This document shows, in pieces, positions 44,166 to 53,101 of a stretch of DNA of 60,201 nucleotides. Numbering within the stretch: position 1 is the stretch's first letter; every line of letters starts with the position of its first letter. The stretch comes from Saprospiraceae bacterium (lineage in GTDB: Bacteria > Bacteroidota > Bacteroidia > Chitinophagales > Saprospiraceae). A model generated the notes under the pieces. The model was not told where the DNA came from, searched no databases, and saw only the letters and a list, made by a program, of their open reading frames with translations. The DNA lies in assembly GCA_026993525.1 (NCBI GenBank), contig JALWSS010000111.1, positions 1-60,201 on the forward strand, written 5' to 3'. The position numbers and the translations under genes were made by a program.

Positions 44166-46052
44166 TTATTTCTTTTTGCCTCTGCCGGCAGCTTTGCGTT
44201 GTTCGGCAACTGCCTGTTGCTGCTTGAGTGCTTCTTCCAGGCGGCTTTGGAAACCACCTTTTTTCCTGGGCTTCTTTCGGTGGGCTTCCATCTCTTGCTT
44301 GATCTTTTCCTTGTCAATGATGTAATTCTTGGTGATTACCGTCTGGGCAATGTTGGTCAGGTTACTGAACACCAGGTAACAGGTCAGGCCGGAGGCGAAA
44401 TTGTTGAAGAAAAACAGGAAGAAAACCGGCATGAGGTACTGCATGTACTTCATCATCTGGGCATTGCCTCCACCCATACTGCTCATGTCCATCACCTTCA
44501 TGTTGTAATAGGTGTATGCGATGGTGGACACTACCCATAGCAGGGTGAAAAGGCTGACGTGCTGACCATAGAACGGCAATTCCCACGGAAGCCAGAATGC
44601 GGCATCGTAGCTCGAGAGGTCGGTGGCCCAAAGGAAGCCCACCTGCCGGAACTCGATGCTGGCGGGGAAAAACCGGTACAGTGCAAACCAGATGGGCATC
44701 TGTAATACAACAGGAAAACATCCGCCCAGAGGATTGACACCATATTCCCTGTACAGCTTCATCGTCTCCATCTGAACTTGTGATTGGTCGCCCTTGAGTT
44801 TTTTCTTCAATGCTTCTATCTCAGGTTTCAGAACTGCCATTTTTGATTGAGAATAGAGCATCTTGTAAGTCAGAGGATACAAAGCCAATTTTACCAGCAG
44901 GGTCAGGATGATGATGGCAAGGCCCTTCACACCAATCAATGAATTGAGAAAATTGAACAAGGGACGGATCACCCAACGGTTGGCAGCACCAAGAATGCTG
45001 CGACCAAAAGGAATGATGTCTTCCAGTTGATTGCCATAAGCCCGAAGGGTTTCAAAATCTTTCGGGCCGATATAGAACTCCATGTTGAATTCCTGTGCCG
45101 AGGAGGGGATCAGTATGTGGGAGGTCAGCTTTTTCAGGTCTTCATCCTCCGGGTTCAGTACGTTGACTTTCAGGTCGGCACCCTTGAAAGGATTTCCCTT
45201 CGTCAGCAATGCGCTGGCAAAGAACTGGTTGGAGTGAGCCACCCACTCCACCGCTGTGCCCTCCAGTTTCTCTTCATCGTCGCTGGTGCAGGAGCAATAG
45301 TCGTAATCGTCACTGACCGGCTTGTAATAGATGGTGGAGTAATTTCGCTCGTACTTGTGGTTGAGTTCGAGCTTGTCGAGGTAATCCACCCAGCGCAAGG
45401 TGAGATTTTCGCGGGTGCGGTCCAGGGCGTTGTTCAGCCCGGGCATGTTCAGTTGGTACTGCACGCCGTAGCTGTCGGGTTGCAGGCTGTATTTCTGTTC
45501 AAAATACCCGCCGGTTGTGGTGGGGGCCCTGAAGGTGATGCTTTTGCCATCACCTGATTTTGTTGCTTCAAAATAGAGATCGGCGCTGCTCACGGAGCCA
45601 GAGGGAACATTGGCCACCGGGAAGAGGTATTCGAAGCGGTTTTTCTTGTCTTCGAGCAATTTGAGCGGAATCTTGTGCTCTTTGTGCAGCGAATCAAGGA
45701 TGACCTTGAAGTGCTGCTTCAATTCCACTTCCACGATGCGGCCACCCTTGTTGGAAAGCAACATCCGAATGACCTCATTTTCCAGGGTGAAGAATTGTTC
45801 TTCTCCACGTGCTGCGGGGCTGAAAGGGCCATAAGCCTGAGCGATTTGGACAGTGGTGGCAGTGGTGTCCACCGGTTGCGGAATGGGTTGAGCGGCAGCG
45901 AGGCTGTCGGCCCGAAGCTGTTCTATTTGCCGAAGGGAATCCTGGGATTGCTCCTGTTGGGCAACTTCGGCCGGGTCGGGGGCCATGGTGGTTTGCCAGA
46001 CGATGAGAATGGCAAAGATCAGCACAAAACCAATGATCGTATTTCTATCCAT
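44166..46052 (-). CDS. yidC: Membrane protein insertase YidC
   Basis: A 628-residue insertase that integrates and folds inner membrane proteins with or without SecYEG. It begins with the classic MDRNTIIGFVLIFAILIVWQ helix, then a large periplasmic domain (about 50-350) and the five-helix core from about 365 with WVIRPLFNFLNSLIGVKG, LTLLVKLALYPLTYKMLYSQ, NPLGGCFPVVLQMPIWFALY. A basic C-terminal tail (RKAAGRGKKK) can bind ribosomes. A TACCTTTG promoter element lies about 115 bp upstream. Confidence 0.95.
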   Translation of the reverse strand: MDRNTIIGFVLIFAILIVWQTTMAPDPAEVAQQEQSQDSLRQIEQLRADSLAAAQPIPQPVDTTATTVQIAQAYGPFSPAARGEEQFFTLENEVIRMLLSNKGGRIVEVELKQHFKVILDSLHKEHKIPLKLLEDKKNRFEYLFPVANVPSGSVSSADLYFEATKSGDGKSITFRAPTTTGGYFEQKYSLQPDSYGVQYQLNMPGLNNALDRTRENLTLRWVDYLDKLELNHKYERNYSTIYYKPVSDDYDYCSCTSDDEEKLEGTAVEWVAHSNQFFASALLTKGNPFKGADLKVNVLNPEDEDLKKLTSHILIPSSAQEFNMEFYIGPKDFETLRAYGNQLEDIIPFGRSILGAANRWVIRPLFNFLNSLIGVKGLAIIILTLLVKLALYPLTYKMLYSQSKMAVLKPEIEALKKKLKGDQSQVQMETMKLYREYGVNPLGGCFPVVLQMPIWFALYRFFPASIEFRQVGFLWATDLSSYDAAFWLPWELPFYGQHVSLFTLLWVVSTIAYTYYNMKVMDMSSMGGGNAQMMKYMQYLMPVFFLFFFNNFASGLTCYLVFSNLTNIAQTVITKNYIIDKEKIKQEMEAHRKKPRKKGGFQSRLEEALKQQQAVAEQRKAAGRGKKK

Positions 46053-46167
46053 TCAGGTGAGAATATGTGTTTTTGAACGAGTGTCAGCATAGTTGCCAGA
46101 GCCTTTGGCGGGCAGGAAAAATCCCATGATTCAACTGCTTTTGCCCAAAGGTTCCGCAAAAGTGCCG

Positions 46168-46175
46168 CAAAGGTA
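46168..46175 (-). promoter_or_regulatory. TAnnTTTG element upstream of yidC
   Basis: The complement of 46168-46175 reads TACCTTTG, an exact match to the Bacteroidota -7 element. A TTG at standard distance was not found. The implied leader of yidC would be about 110 nt. Confidence 0.45.
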
Positions 46176-46262
46176 ATCTTTTCCAATGTTCTTATGGATA
46201 AACTCCGGGGCTTATGGGATCGGTGCCCGGCTGATACAGGGTAAGCGGCAGCATCGGGACAA

Positions 46263-46295
46263 GAAAAAAGCCCCAACCATGTTGGCCGGGACTTT
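46263..46295 (-). terminator. Intrinsic terminator of the 46.3-kb gene
   Basis: On the minus strand AGTCCC-gg-CCAAC, loop CAT-like, GTTGGGGCT, then six T (46264-46269). Centre stem CCAAC/GTTGG. It lies about 30 bp after the stop at 46323. Confidence 0.65.
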
Positions 46296-46322
46296 CCATT
46301 TGTGTTCAAATGTTTGGGTCTC

Positions 46323-47153
46323 TTATGAATTCTTCAAACGGGTGTAGCTGGGCAGGGCAATGATGCCATCCTCTGCAAGGGCCTGAAACAGGTAGGTCTG
46401 GGAATAGCCGCTGTTCATCAGGTATTGTCTGTCCAGCCTCCGGAAAAGGTTCTTGAGCTGATCGGCAGTGACGGGGCCACGCTGATAGTAGTTGAGCGTC
46501 ATCGCCATGAAACGGTTCAGGCTGATTTCCTGGAACTGTTGGGCTGTCAGCTTGGTTTTTGGCAAAGCGGCCAGCGCTTTTTCAGCATGACTGATCGCAA
46601 TGGACGACCAAAGGCGCTGTTTGCCGGGGCTGCTGCTCAGTTTGCTCAGCAGAATAGACGCCAGGCAAAGCGAGTTGTACTTCTCGATGAACTCCCGGGT
46701 GCTCAGGGCCCCATCCGGTTTGGCTTCCAGTGATTCCATGAACTTCAGCACTTCCCTGCGCTGTTCCAGGGAATTGCCGTCGGCAACTTTTTGCGAAGAA
46801 AAAGCATCCATGACCATTTGTGGCAGGTTGCTGCCAATGTCAATGGGCTTGGGTGCAGGCTCGATGTTCAACTGGAAATCGGGTATCAACGCTGCACTGT
46901 GTGGCTGGGAAGTGGATTTGACCTGAAAGCAAAGTGCAGCCACCCAAACCACGCTGATCAGGGAAATGGCAAAAATGCTTTTTTCCAAAATGGCTTTGTC
47001 CTGAATGGGATTCCCGTCTTTGTCAACGGGCGGGTAAATGAAATACCAGGTGTATTTCGCCAGGGTTTTGATGGGACTCGTAACCGGCTGAAACTTGCGG
47101 TCAATTTTCCGGAGCAAGTGTTTCAATCTTGAGATTTGCTTGTGGACGTTCAT
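46323..47153 (-). CDS. Single-TM protein of unknown function
   Basis: A 276-residue protein from the ATG at 47153; a longer frame to 47291 adds unrelated residues. One helix at about 85-100 (SIFAISLISVVWVAALCF) follows a basic cytosolic part (RLKHLLRKIDRKF). The periplasmic part is mostly helical (LEQRREVLKFMESLEAK, WSSIAISHAEKALAALPKTK, LKNLFRRLDRQYLMNSGYSQ), possibly TPR-like helix pairs. I do not recognise a family. Confidence 0.65.
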   Translation of the reverse strand: MNVHKQISRLKHLLRKIDRKFQPVTSPIKTLAKYTWYFIYPPVDKDGNPIQDKAILEKSIFAISLISVVWVAALCFQVKSTSQPHSAALIPDFQLNIEPAPKPIDIGSNLPQMVMDAFSSQKVADGNSLEQRREVLKFMESLEAKPDGALSTREFIEKYNSLCLASILLSKLSSSPGKQRLWSSIAISHAEKALAALPKTKLTAQQFQEISLNRFMAMTLNYYQRGPVTADQLKNLFRRLDRQYLMNSGYSQTYLFQALAEDGIIALPSYTRLKNS

Positions 47154-47565
47154 TTTGGGACTATTGTTGGTTGTCCCCAGTGGAACTCTTGTAATCGGCG
47201 TTTCCCAACTGGGCTTGATTGCAATTAGATCATTGGCCGGGCGGGTTTCTTTCGCTTCGCAAAAATGGCTCCATGCTTTTTTCGAAAACAAAGTTGAACC
47301 AAAAGGCTAAAACACGCCTGGTTTGACTGATCCAATGCAATTGAGTGTTTGGATAATGTTCCGTTTTCACATAGCCTGGTCGAAAACTGTGCATCGTCTC
47401 CATGCAATGCACGGGCAAGGTAATAAAGAGTGGGTAAAAGATGTCTTTCTCAGGGGTAGGGTAGAAAATCATTCTTGCTAACGCAACTTGCGTGGATTTG
47501 TTACAGCCTTGCAAGGTATTGTTCCGGATTGTGTATTGTTGTCCGTCATTGAATTGTTTTTGCCC

Positions 47566-48234
47566 ATGCTATCAGAAAAGTTAGCCCTTCATTTTGAAGC
47601 ACTTGCCAGCCAACTCCCGCCGGTTCCGGCGGGCGTTTCCTGGCTCAATCCGCTCGTTGAAGTTCCTGAATGCAGCCCTGTGTTTTTGGCCTTTCTGAAC
47701 AAGTATTACACTGATGAGCAACCCCGGCAACTCATTCTGGGCATCAATCCCGGGCGTTTTGGAGCAGGACTCACCAATGTGGCCTTTACCGATCCGGCAC
47801 ACTTGCTTCGCAAATGCGGCATTGATTCCGGCTTTGACAAAAAGGAAGAACTCTCCGCAAAATTCATCTACATGGTCATTGATGCTTTTGGGAGCGTGGA
47901 GCAGTTTTACTCAAAATACTTCGTCAACTCGGTGGTGCCTTTCGGCTTCGTGAGGGATGGGAAGAACTACAACTATTACGACGATAAAAAACTTCTTGAA
48001 GCGGCAAGGCCACTGGCCATCCGGCATATTCAGGGCCTGCTCGAGTTGGGAATGGACCGCTCCCGTTGCATTTGCCTTGGCGAAGGCAAAAATTTCAAAT
48101 TCCTGAAAAAACTCAATGACGAAAAAGGGTACTTTGATGAGGTGATTCCGTTGTCACACCCCCGTTTCATCATGCAGTATCGCCGGAAAAAACTCAGCGA
48201 ATACCTGAAGGCCTACCTCGACGTGCTTCGTTAA
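47566..48234 (+). CDS. SMUG2-like uracil-DNA glycosylase family protein (DUF4918)
   Basis: A 222-residue protein of the SMUG2/DUF4918 group in the uracil-DNA glycosylase superfamily, expected to excise damaged bases from DNA. Motifs are the LILGINPGRFGAGLTNVAF active-site loop, FVNSVVPFGFV and the C-terminal HPRFIMQYRRKK with the leucine/histidine loop. The ATG at 47566 (MLSEKLALHFEAL) is chosen; the upstream extension is not family-like. Its stop overlaps that of the RsmB-like gene by 4 bp in convergent orientation. Confidence 0.82.
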   Translation: MLSEKLALHFEALASQLPPVPAGVSWLNPLVEVPECSPVFLAFLNKYYTDEQPRQLILGINPGRFGAGLTNVAFTDPAHLLRKCGIDSGFDKKEELSAKFIYMVIDAFGSVEQFYSKYFVNSVVPFGFVRDGKNYNYYDDKKLLEAARPLAIRHIQGLLELGMDRSRCICLGEGKNFKFLKKLNDEKGYFDEVIPLSHPRFIMQYRRKKLSEYLKAYLDVLR

Positions 48235-49448
48235 CTTTTTCTCTCAAGCAAGGCCATGTAGAAGCCATCCGTGCCATGCTCCGAGGGCAAAAGGTGCCGG
48301 CTGTCAAGCAGTTGAAAGTCCGGGTTTTGTTTGAGAAAGCACTCCACCTGGTACTCGTTTTCCGAAGGAAGGATGCTGCAGGTGGCATATACCATCCTGC
48401 CGCCGGGTTTCAGCATGCGGCTGTATGAGCTCAGAATCCCGGCTTGCGTTTCTTTAATGCCTTCGACAAATTCCGGGGTGAGTTTCCATTTGGCATCCGG
48501 GTTTCTTCTCAGTACGCCGAGGCCCGAGCAAGGCACATCCAACAGCAGCCGGTCGGCGCTGCCGGCCAACTGCTTTATGGTGTCGGTGCTTTGGATGGGC
48601 ATTGGTTGAATGATGCGCAATCTGTTTCGCCTTGCCCGGCGCTTGAGTTCGTCCAGTTTCCAGGCTTCCGTGTCCATGGCGATGATGCTGCCCCTGTTTT
48701 TCATGAGCGAAGCCAGGTGCAGGGTTTTGCCGCCGGCTCCTGCGCAGGCATCCACCACCTTCATACCGGGTTTCGGAGCCAAAAATCTGGCTATCAACTG
48801 AGAACCCTCATCCTGAACTTCAAAATGACCTTTGAGGTAGAGTGGGTGACGGACAATGTTTCCTCTTTTGCCCAGAATGATGGCATCTTCTGACAAACTT
48901 CCTGCCTTTGGTAACCAGCCTTCCTTTTCGAGCGCTGCCAGCAGAGTTGCCCTGTCGGTCAACTGCGCATTCACCCTGATAGCCACTTCAGCAGTCTGGT
49001 TGAGGGCGGTCAATTCCCTCAGCCATTTTTCACCCATTTCCTTCCGGCCCAGTTGGTCCAGCCAGTCAGGGATTGATTGCATAATTGCCGGTCTGCCGGC
49101 AAGCACCTGTCGCCTGTGCGCCAACAATCCGGCGTTCAGGCCGTCAAATTCCTTCCATTCGGGCAAGGAATGTCCCTCGGTCAGCAGCCTGGCACCCAGC
49201 AGTCGGAGCAGTAGCGCATCCTCATAGGGAGGCTTCGGAGGGTCTTTTTCGAAAGCCAGGTTCCACAACAGCCGCCACCAGCGAACGATGTCGTAAACGG
49301 CGGATGCTACGAAGGCCCGGTCACGGCTGCCCCATTTGCGGTTGGCTTTCAGTAGCTGCGCAATGACCTTGTCGGCATACCGCCCCTCCTCGAATATTTG
49401 CCGAAGGGCGAAGGTCACACCATTTGTCAGGGGCCGGTGGAGGCGCAT
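48231..49448 (-). CDS. RsmB/NOP-family rRNA cytosine-C5 methyltransferase
   Basis: A 405-residue SAM-dependent RNA methyltransferase. The N-terminal NusB-like helical part (about 1-130) is followed by the Rossmann domain: VDACAGAGGKTLHL (SAM motif I), DTEAWKLDEL, LLDVPCSGLG (motif IV Cys, product release) and YATCSILPSEN (motif VI, catalytic Cys). The set fits RsmB, which modifies C967 of 16S rRNA, though YebU/NOP alternatives cannot be excluded. Convergent 4-bp overlap with the glycosylase gene. Confidence 0.88.
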   Translation of the reverse strand: MRLHRPLTNGVTFALRQIFEEGRYADKVIAQLLKANRKWGSRDRAFVASAVYDIVRWWRLLWNLAFEKDPPKPPYEDALLLRLLGARLLTEGHSLPEWKEFDGLNAGLLAHRRQVLAGRPAIMQSIPDWLDQLGRKEMGEKWLRELTALNQTAEVAIRVNAQLTDRATLLAALEKEGWLPKAGSLSEDAIILGKRGNIVRHPLYLKGHFEVQDEGSQLIARFLAPKPGMKVVDACAGAGGKTLHLASLMKNRGSIIAMDTEAWKLDELKRRARRNRLRIIQPMPIQSTDTIKQLAGSADRLLLDVPCSGLGVLRRNPDAKWKLTPEFVEGIKETQAGILSSYSRMLKPGGRMVYATCSILPSENEYQVECFLKQNPDFQLLDSRHLLPSEHGTDGFYMALLERKS

Positions 49449-49550
49449 GTTGCTTTTAGGTTAATGAAGTTCAAAGCAGTGGAAAAATCACCGGGGAATT
49501 TCCATGAAAAACCGCTCAGGGCTTTAGTTTCGCCGCAAAGCAAACTACTA

Positions 49551-50897
49551 ATGATCATGAACACTACTTACAAACTCTTTTTGTTCTTCTTTTTTCTCTT
49601 CGCTTCGCAACTTCAGTCACAGGAGGCGGCTTCGGTTGAGAAGCATCCCTTGCTGCAGTCCGGCCCCATGTTGGGCTATACCGATATGTTTGAATCCCTG
49701 ATCTGGGTTCAGACCAAGGAGGCTGCACAGGTGCAGGCAGCTTACTGGCTGGAAAGCAGCCCCGAAAACCGCCACCTTACCAATATGGTCAGAACCCGAA
49801 AGGAAAAAGGTTTCGTGGCTCAGCTCCTTGCCGATGAAGTGGAACCCGGCCAACACTACCTGTATGAGGTGTTCATCAACAATGAAAAAGTGGAGTTATC
49901 CTACCCGACGGTTTTTCAGACCGTGCCACTGTGGCAATACCGGTCAGACCCACCACAGATGAAGATTGCTCTGGGATCCTGTGCTTACATCAACGAGGAA
50001 ACGTACGACCGGCCCGGCAGGCCTTATGGCGGTGGTTACGAAATCTTCGGGGCCATCTACGAGCAACACCCCGATTTCATGCTCTGGTTGGGTGACAATG
50101 TGTATCTGAGAGAGCCGGACTGGTACACCCGCACCGGTTTCCTTCACAGATACACACATACCCGCTCGCTGCCGGAGATGCAACCCCTGCTGGCCAGCAC
50201 CCACCACTACGCCATCTGGGATGACCACGACTACGGCACCAATGACAGTGACCGCAGCTTCGTTTACAAAGACCTGGCTAAGGAAATCTTCGGGTTGTTC
50301 TGGCCCAATCCCCGGAATGGCCTCCCGGGTATGAAAGGGAACACCTCCTTTTTTCAGTGGGGAGATGCTGATTTTTTCCTCCTCGACAACCGGACCTTTC
50401 GCACACCCAACCGCCGCCGTACCGGCGATTGCACCATCCTGGGAAAGGAACAGCTCGACTGGCTCATTGATGCACTGGTTACCAGCAGGGCCACTTTTAA
50501 GTTTGTAGCCATCGGCGGACAGGTGCTGACCTCTTTCGCCAATTTTGAAACTTACGTTAATCTTTGCCCGATGGAGCGAGATTACCTGCTCCGTCAAATT
50601 GAAAGGGAGGACATCAAAAATGTGATCTTCCTGACTGGTGACAGGCACCACACCGAGCTGAGTGTCATGGTGAATGCTGCCGGAAACAAGGTTTATGACT
50701 TCACCGTATCGCCTCTTACTTCCGGTGCACACCAAACTGATGAGCCCAATGTTTACCGGGTGCCCGGAACCATGGTCACGGAGCGGAATTTCGGTACCAT
50801 GGAAATCAGCGGCCCCCGGAAAGAGCGCCAGTTGGTTTTCAACATCTTCGATGTAAACGGTGAACTGCTCTGGTCAGAGACCATTCTGGCTGAATGA
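49551..50897 (+). CDS. PhoD-like alkaline phosphatase, secreted
   Basis: A 448-residue metallophosphatase. The chosen ATG (49551; a second ATG at 49557) gives a signal peptide ending LFASQLQSQ. The N-terminal beta-sandwich (YTDMFESLIWVQTKEA) is followed by the metal-binding core: LGSCAYI, FMLWLGDNVYLREPDW, IWDDHDYGTND, DNRTFRTPN and FLTGDRHHTELS, all PhoD family signatures for Fe/Ca binding phosphomono/diesterases. It is probably periplasmic or outer-surface. The signal-peptide codons contain one copy of the dispersed 11-mer TCGCTTCGCAA. Confidence 0.87.
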   Translation: MIMNTTYKLFLFFFFLFASQLQSQEAASVEKHPLLQSGPMLGYTDMFESLIWVQTKEAAQVQAAYWLESSPENRHLTNMVRTRKEKGFVAQLLADEVEPGQHYLYEVFINNEKVELSYPTVFQTVPLWQYRSDPPQMKIALGSCAYINEETYDRPGRPYGGGYEIFGAIYEQHPDFMLWLGDNVYLREPDWYTRTGFLHRYTHTRSLPEMQPLLASTHHYAIWDDHDYGTNDSDRSFVYKDLAKEIFGLFWPNPRNGLPGMKGNTSFFQWGDADFFLLDNRTFRTPNRRRTGDCTILGKEQLDWLIDALVTSRATFKFVAIGGQVLTSFANFETYVNLCPMERDYLLRQIEREDIKNVIFLTGDRHHTELSVMVNAAGNKVYDFTVSPLTSGAHQTDEPNVYRVPGTMVTERNFGTMEISGPRKERQLVFNIFDVNGELLWSETILAE

Positions 50898-50986
50898 GAC
50901 CCGGTAAAGAGACTTTGATTGTTTAATTTGGGCCTGATGATTCAATCCCTGATCAACATTTTATGTGGTTGGTTCAGTCACTTTTT

Positions 50987-51634
50987 CTATTTGCCCTGCT
51001 TTAATTGTGCGAGCCGGTTTATTTCAGACCGGATTTCTGCAATGACTTCGGGATTCATTATGACCTTTTTCCTGTTCTCGGTTGTAGAAAAAATGTAAAA
51101 CACTTTGCCACCAAATCTTTTTTGGAATTTTTCATGGGTCTCTTTTTGCAATCGGGTCTCCGTAAATATCTGAGAGAGTTGAATTCCCCTGGTTGCCGGT
51201 TTAATTTGAAGGCCTATATATTTTTCGTTGATTTTAATGTAAAAATCAACATTGTACAATCTGTCCCATTGATCTGGTGCAGGCTGAATCTTTAAACCCA
51301 ACTCATGTTCAAGTTGGCCATAGATAGTTTTTATTTCCCTGCAATAACCGTCGTATGTTCTGTCAATTACCATTTGGAGCATGTAATCAATGCAATCTTG
51401 TTCTGTAATTTCCTCAACTTCTGCTGAAATGACTTCAGTGATTTTGATATATAGTTTTTTGCCAAGTTCTATAATGTGTTCTTTAGGGCGCACCCTGGAA
51501 AAGTAGTACTCCTTCCATTCGTTTAAAGTCTTGGGTGCACATTGTCGGATACTTTCAGATGTTGGTCCAACATTTCTCTTGAAGTTTAGCTGGAATCGGT
51601 TCATGGCGCTGTTTAGTATCCATTCTTTAGGCAT
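50987..51634 (-). CDS. MjaI-type restriction endonuclease
   Basis: A 215-residue type II restriction enzyme. The N-terminal EWILNSAMNRFQLNFKRNVG and RQCAPKTLNEWKEYYF pattern matches the MjaI restriction family (PF09568), known to cut CTAG. A PD-(D/E)xK-like centre is seen as Asp130 (NVDFYIK) with Gln143-Ile-Lys145 (GLQIKP), where the usual acidic residue is Gln. Its start overlaps the stop of the methyltransferase by 8 bp, so the modification gene is translated first. The gene is AT-rich compared with neighbours, indicating transfer. Specificity for CTAG is family-based inference. Confidence 0.8.
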   Translation of the reverse strand: MPKEWILNSAMNRFQLNFKRNVGPTSESIRQCAPKTLNEWKEYYFSRVRPKEHIIELGKKLYIKITEVISAEVEEITEQDCIDYMLQMVIDRTYDGYCREIKTIYGQLEHELGLKIQPAPDQWDRLYNVDFYIKINEKYIGLQIKPATRGIQLSQIFTETRLQKETHEKFQKRFGGKVFYIFSTTENRKKVIMNPEVIAEIRSEINRLAQLKQGK

Positions 51635-52919
51635 TTGATTTCAATTTTAAGAATTTGTTTTTGTATTTAAACTCAATGGTTGTGTCCACCTCTGCCAGTC
51701 CATTTTTTATTAGATGAGCATTCAGGAAAGTTTTATTTTTTAAATAGAGATAGCACATCAGGTTGTTCTTCTGGTCATATTTGATTTCATCAAATTTCAT
51801 GAAGACCTTTTGGCCTTTTGTTTTGTTGGTAAGGAACTGTTTTGCAGAACCATTTGTTTTTTTCTTTTCTTTAACCCCAATGAGTCTGACGGTGAGTCCA
51901 TTGCCAAGTTTCACCAATTCGGGGCTTATGATTTCTTTTACGGTGTGATATTCTTCTCTTTGCTTTCCATTTTTATCTATTTTGGAACCAAATTGTAGTT
52001 TTTTAGGGTCAACCTTTTTGTCGAGGTTTTGTAAATCAATAAAGCGATAGGGCAGTTTGTTCAACTTTTTTTCTATATCTATATCTATTTCTACTTTGTC
52101 TTTCAAAACTTCGTAAGTAGTTCCTAAAATATCAGTTTGTTGAATATTTAGCTTCTTTTTTGCTATTTCAATAAATTCAGGATTTATTTCATATCCGATA
52201 GAGTTTCTTTCAAGGTTTCTTGCTGCCAACAAAGTGGTGCCACTCCCCATAAATGGATCCAATACGGTATCGTTCTTAAAAGCAAACATTTTTATCAATC
52301 TTCGTGGTAATTCTTCGGGAAACATTGCAATATGCCCATCTTGTCTTGCCCCGCCAAAATTCCAATGACCTGAAAAATATGCCTTCCATTCATCAATGGT
52401 CATTTTGGATTTTTCTTTTAGCTCTTTGCTAATTTTCGAAGTGGGCTTGCCTGGTTTTTTAAAAATGAGAATAAATTCATAATCAATTGATAAAATTCCA
52501 TTCCTTGGTGTTGGGTAGCTACCCATCAGTGATGCTCCTCCGGTGGTGTTTGTGGTGGTTTTTTTTTGCCAGATTATTGCGCCCATATAATCGAACCCTA
52601 TGCTTTCGCAGAACTTGATTATTTCAGTTCGAATAGGAATCACTTTGTAACGACCATAATAAACTGCTCTTGCAAATTGGTCTCCTATGTTAATACACAA
52701 CCTGCAGCCGTTATCAAGAACTCTGTAGCACTCGTTCCAGACAAGATTAAGGTTGTTAATATAAGTTTCATAATCTTCGTGATAACCTATCTGATTGTTT
52801 GTTCCATAGTCTTTTAACTGCCAATAAGGTGGTGAAGTGATGACCAAATGAACGGACTTGTCATTTACAAGGTTCATTTGCCTGCTGTCCCCGTTTATTA
52901 TTTTATGTGTCGTTTTCAT
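51627..52919 (-). CDS. Site-specific DNA methyltransferase (N4-cytosine type, class beta) with C-terminal SNase-like domain
   Basis: A 430-residue modification enzyme. Motif IV is TSPPY at 28-32, the form usual for N4-cytosine methyltransferases, and motif I is DPFMGSGTT at 221-229, so the order is class beta. The MTase ends near residue 265. Residues about 330-425 (GNGLTVRLIGV, GSAKQFLTNKTKGQKV, MCYLYLKN, LNAHLIKNGLAEV) resemble a staphylococcal-nuclease (TNase) fold, but positions equal to catalytic Asp40, Glu43 and Arg87 are Lys350, Lys353 and Asn386, so no nuclease activity is expected. It overlaps the restriction gene. A TAACTTTG promoter element precedes it. AT-rich, likely acquired horizontally. 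Confidence 0.85.
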   Translation of the reverse strand: MKTTHKIINGDSRQMNLVNDKSVHLVITSPPYWQLKDYGTNNQIGYHEDYETYINNLNLVWNECYRVLDNGCRLCINIGDQFARAVYYGRYKVIPIRTEIIKFCESIGFDYMGAIIWQKKTTTNTTGGASLMGSYPTPRNGILSIDYEFILIFKKPGKPTSKISKELKEKSKMTIDEWKAYFSGHWNFGGARQDGHIAMFPEELPRRLIKMFAFKNDTVLDPFMGSGTTLLAARNLERNSIGYEINPEFIEIAKKKLNIQQTDILGTTYEVLKDKVEIDIDIEKKLNKLPYRFIDLQNLDKKVDPKKLQFGSKIDKNGKQREEYHTVKEIISPELVKLGNGLTVRLIGVKEKKKTNGSAKQFLTNKTKGQKVFMKFDEIKYDQKNNLMCYLYLKNKTFLNAHLIKNGLAEVDTTIEFKYKNKFLKLKSNA

Positions 52920-52946
52920 TTACATTTTTATTTAGCGATTTGTGTG

Positions 52947-52972
52947 CAAAGTTAGCCAAAGCCGGGCAACAA
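52947..52972 (-). promoter_or_regulatory. Promoter of the restriction-modification operon
   Basis: The complement of 52947-52954 is TAACTTTG, an exact TAnnTTTG element. TTG (complement of 52970-52972) lies 15 bp further, slightly closer than usual. The implied leader is about 20 nt. Confidence 0.55.
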
Positions 52973-53101
52973 ACCTAAGATGGTATGATAGCTCGGTCCA
53001 ACCTTTTTTGGGTAAAAAAGTTTCGGCAATTTCAGACTTAGCTGAAAGGTACAGCAACCGTGTAAATGATGCGACTTGTTTTGTGATCAAAAGAAAGTCA
53101 A

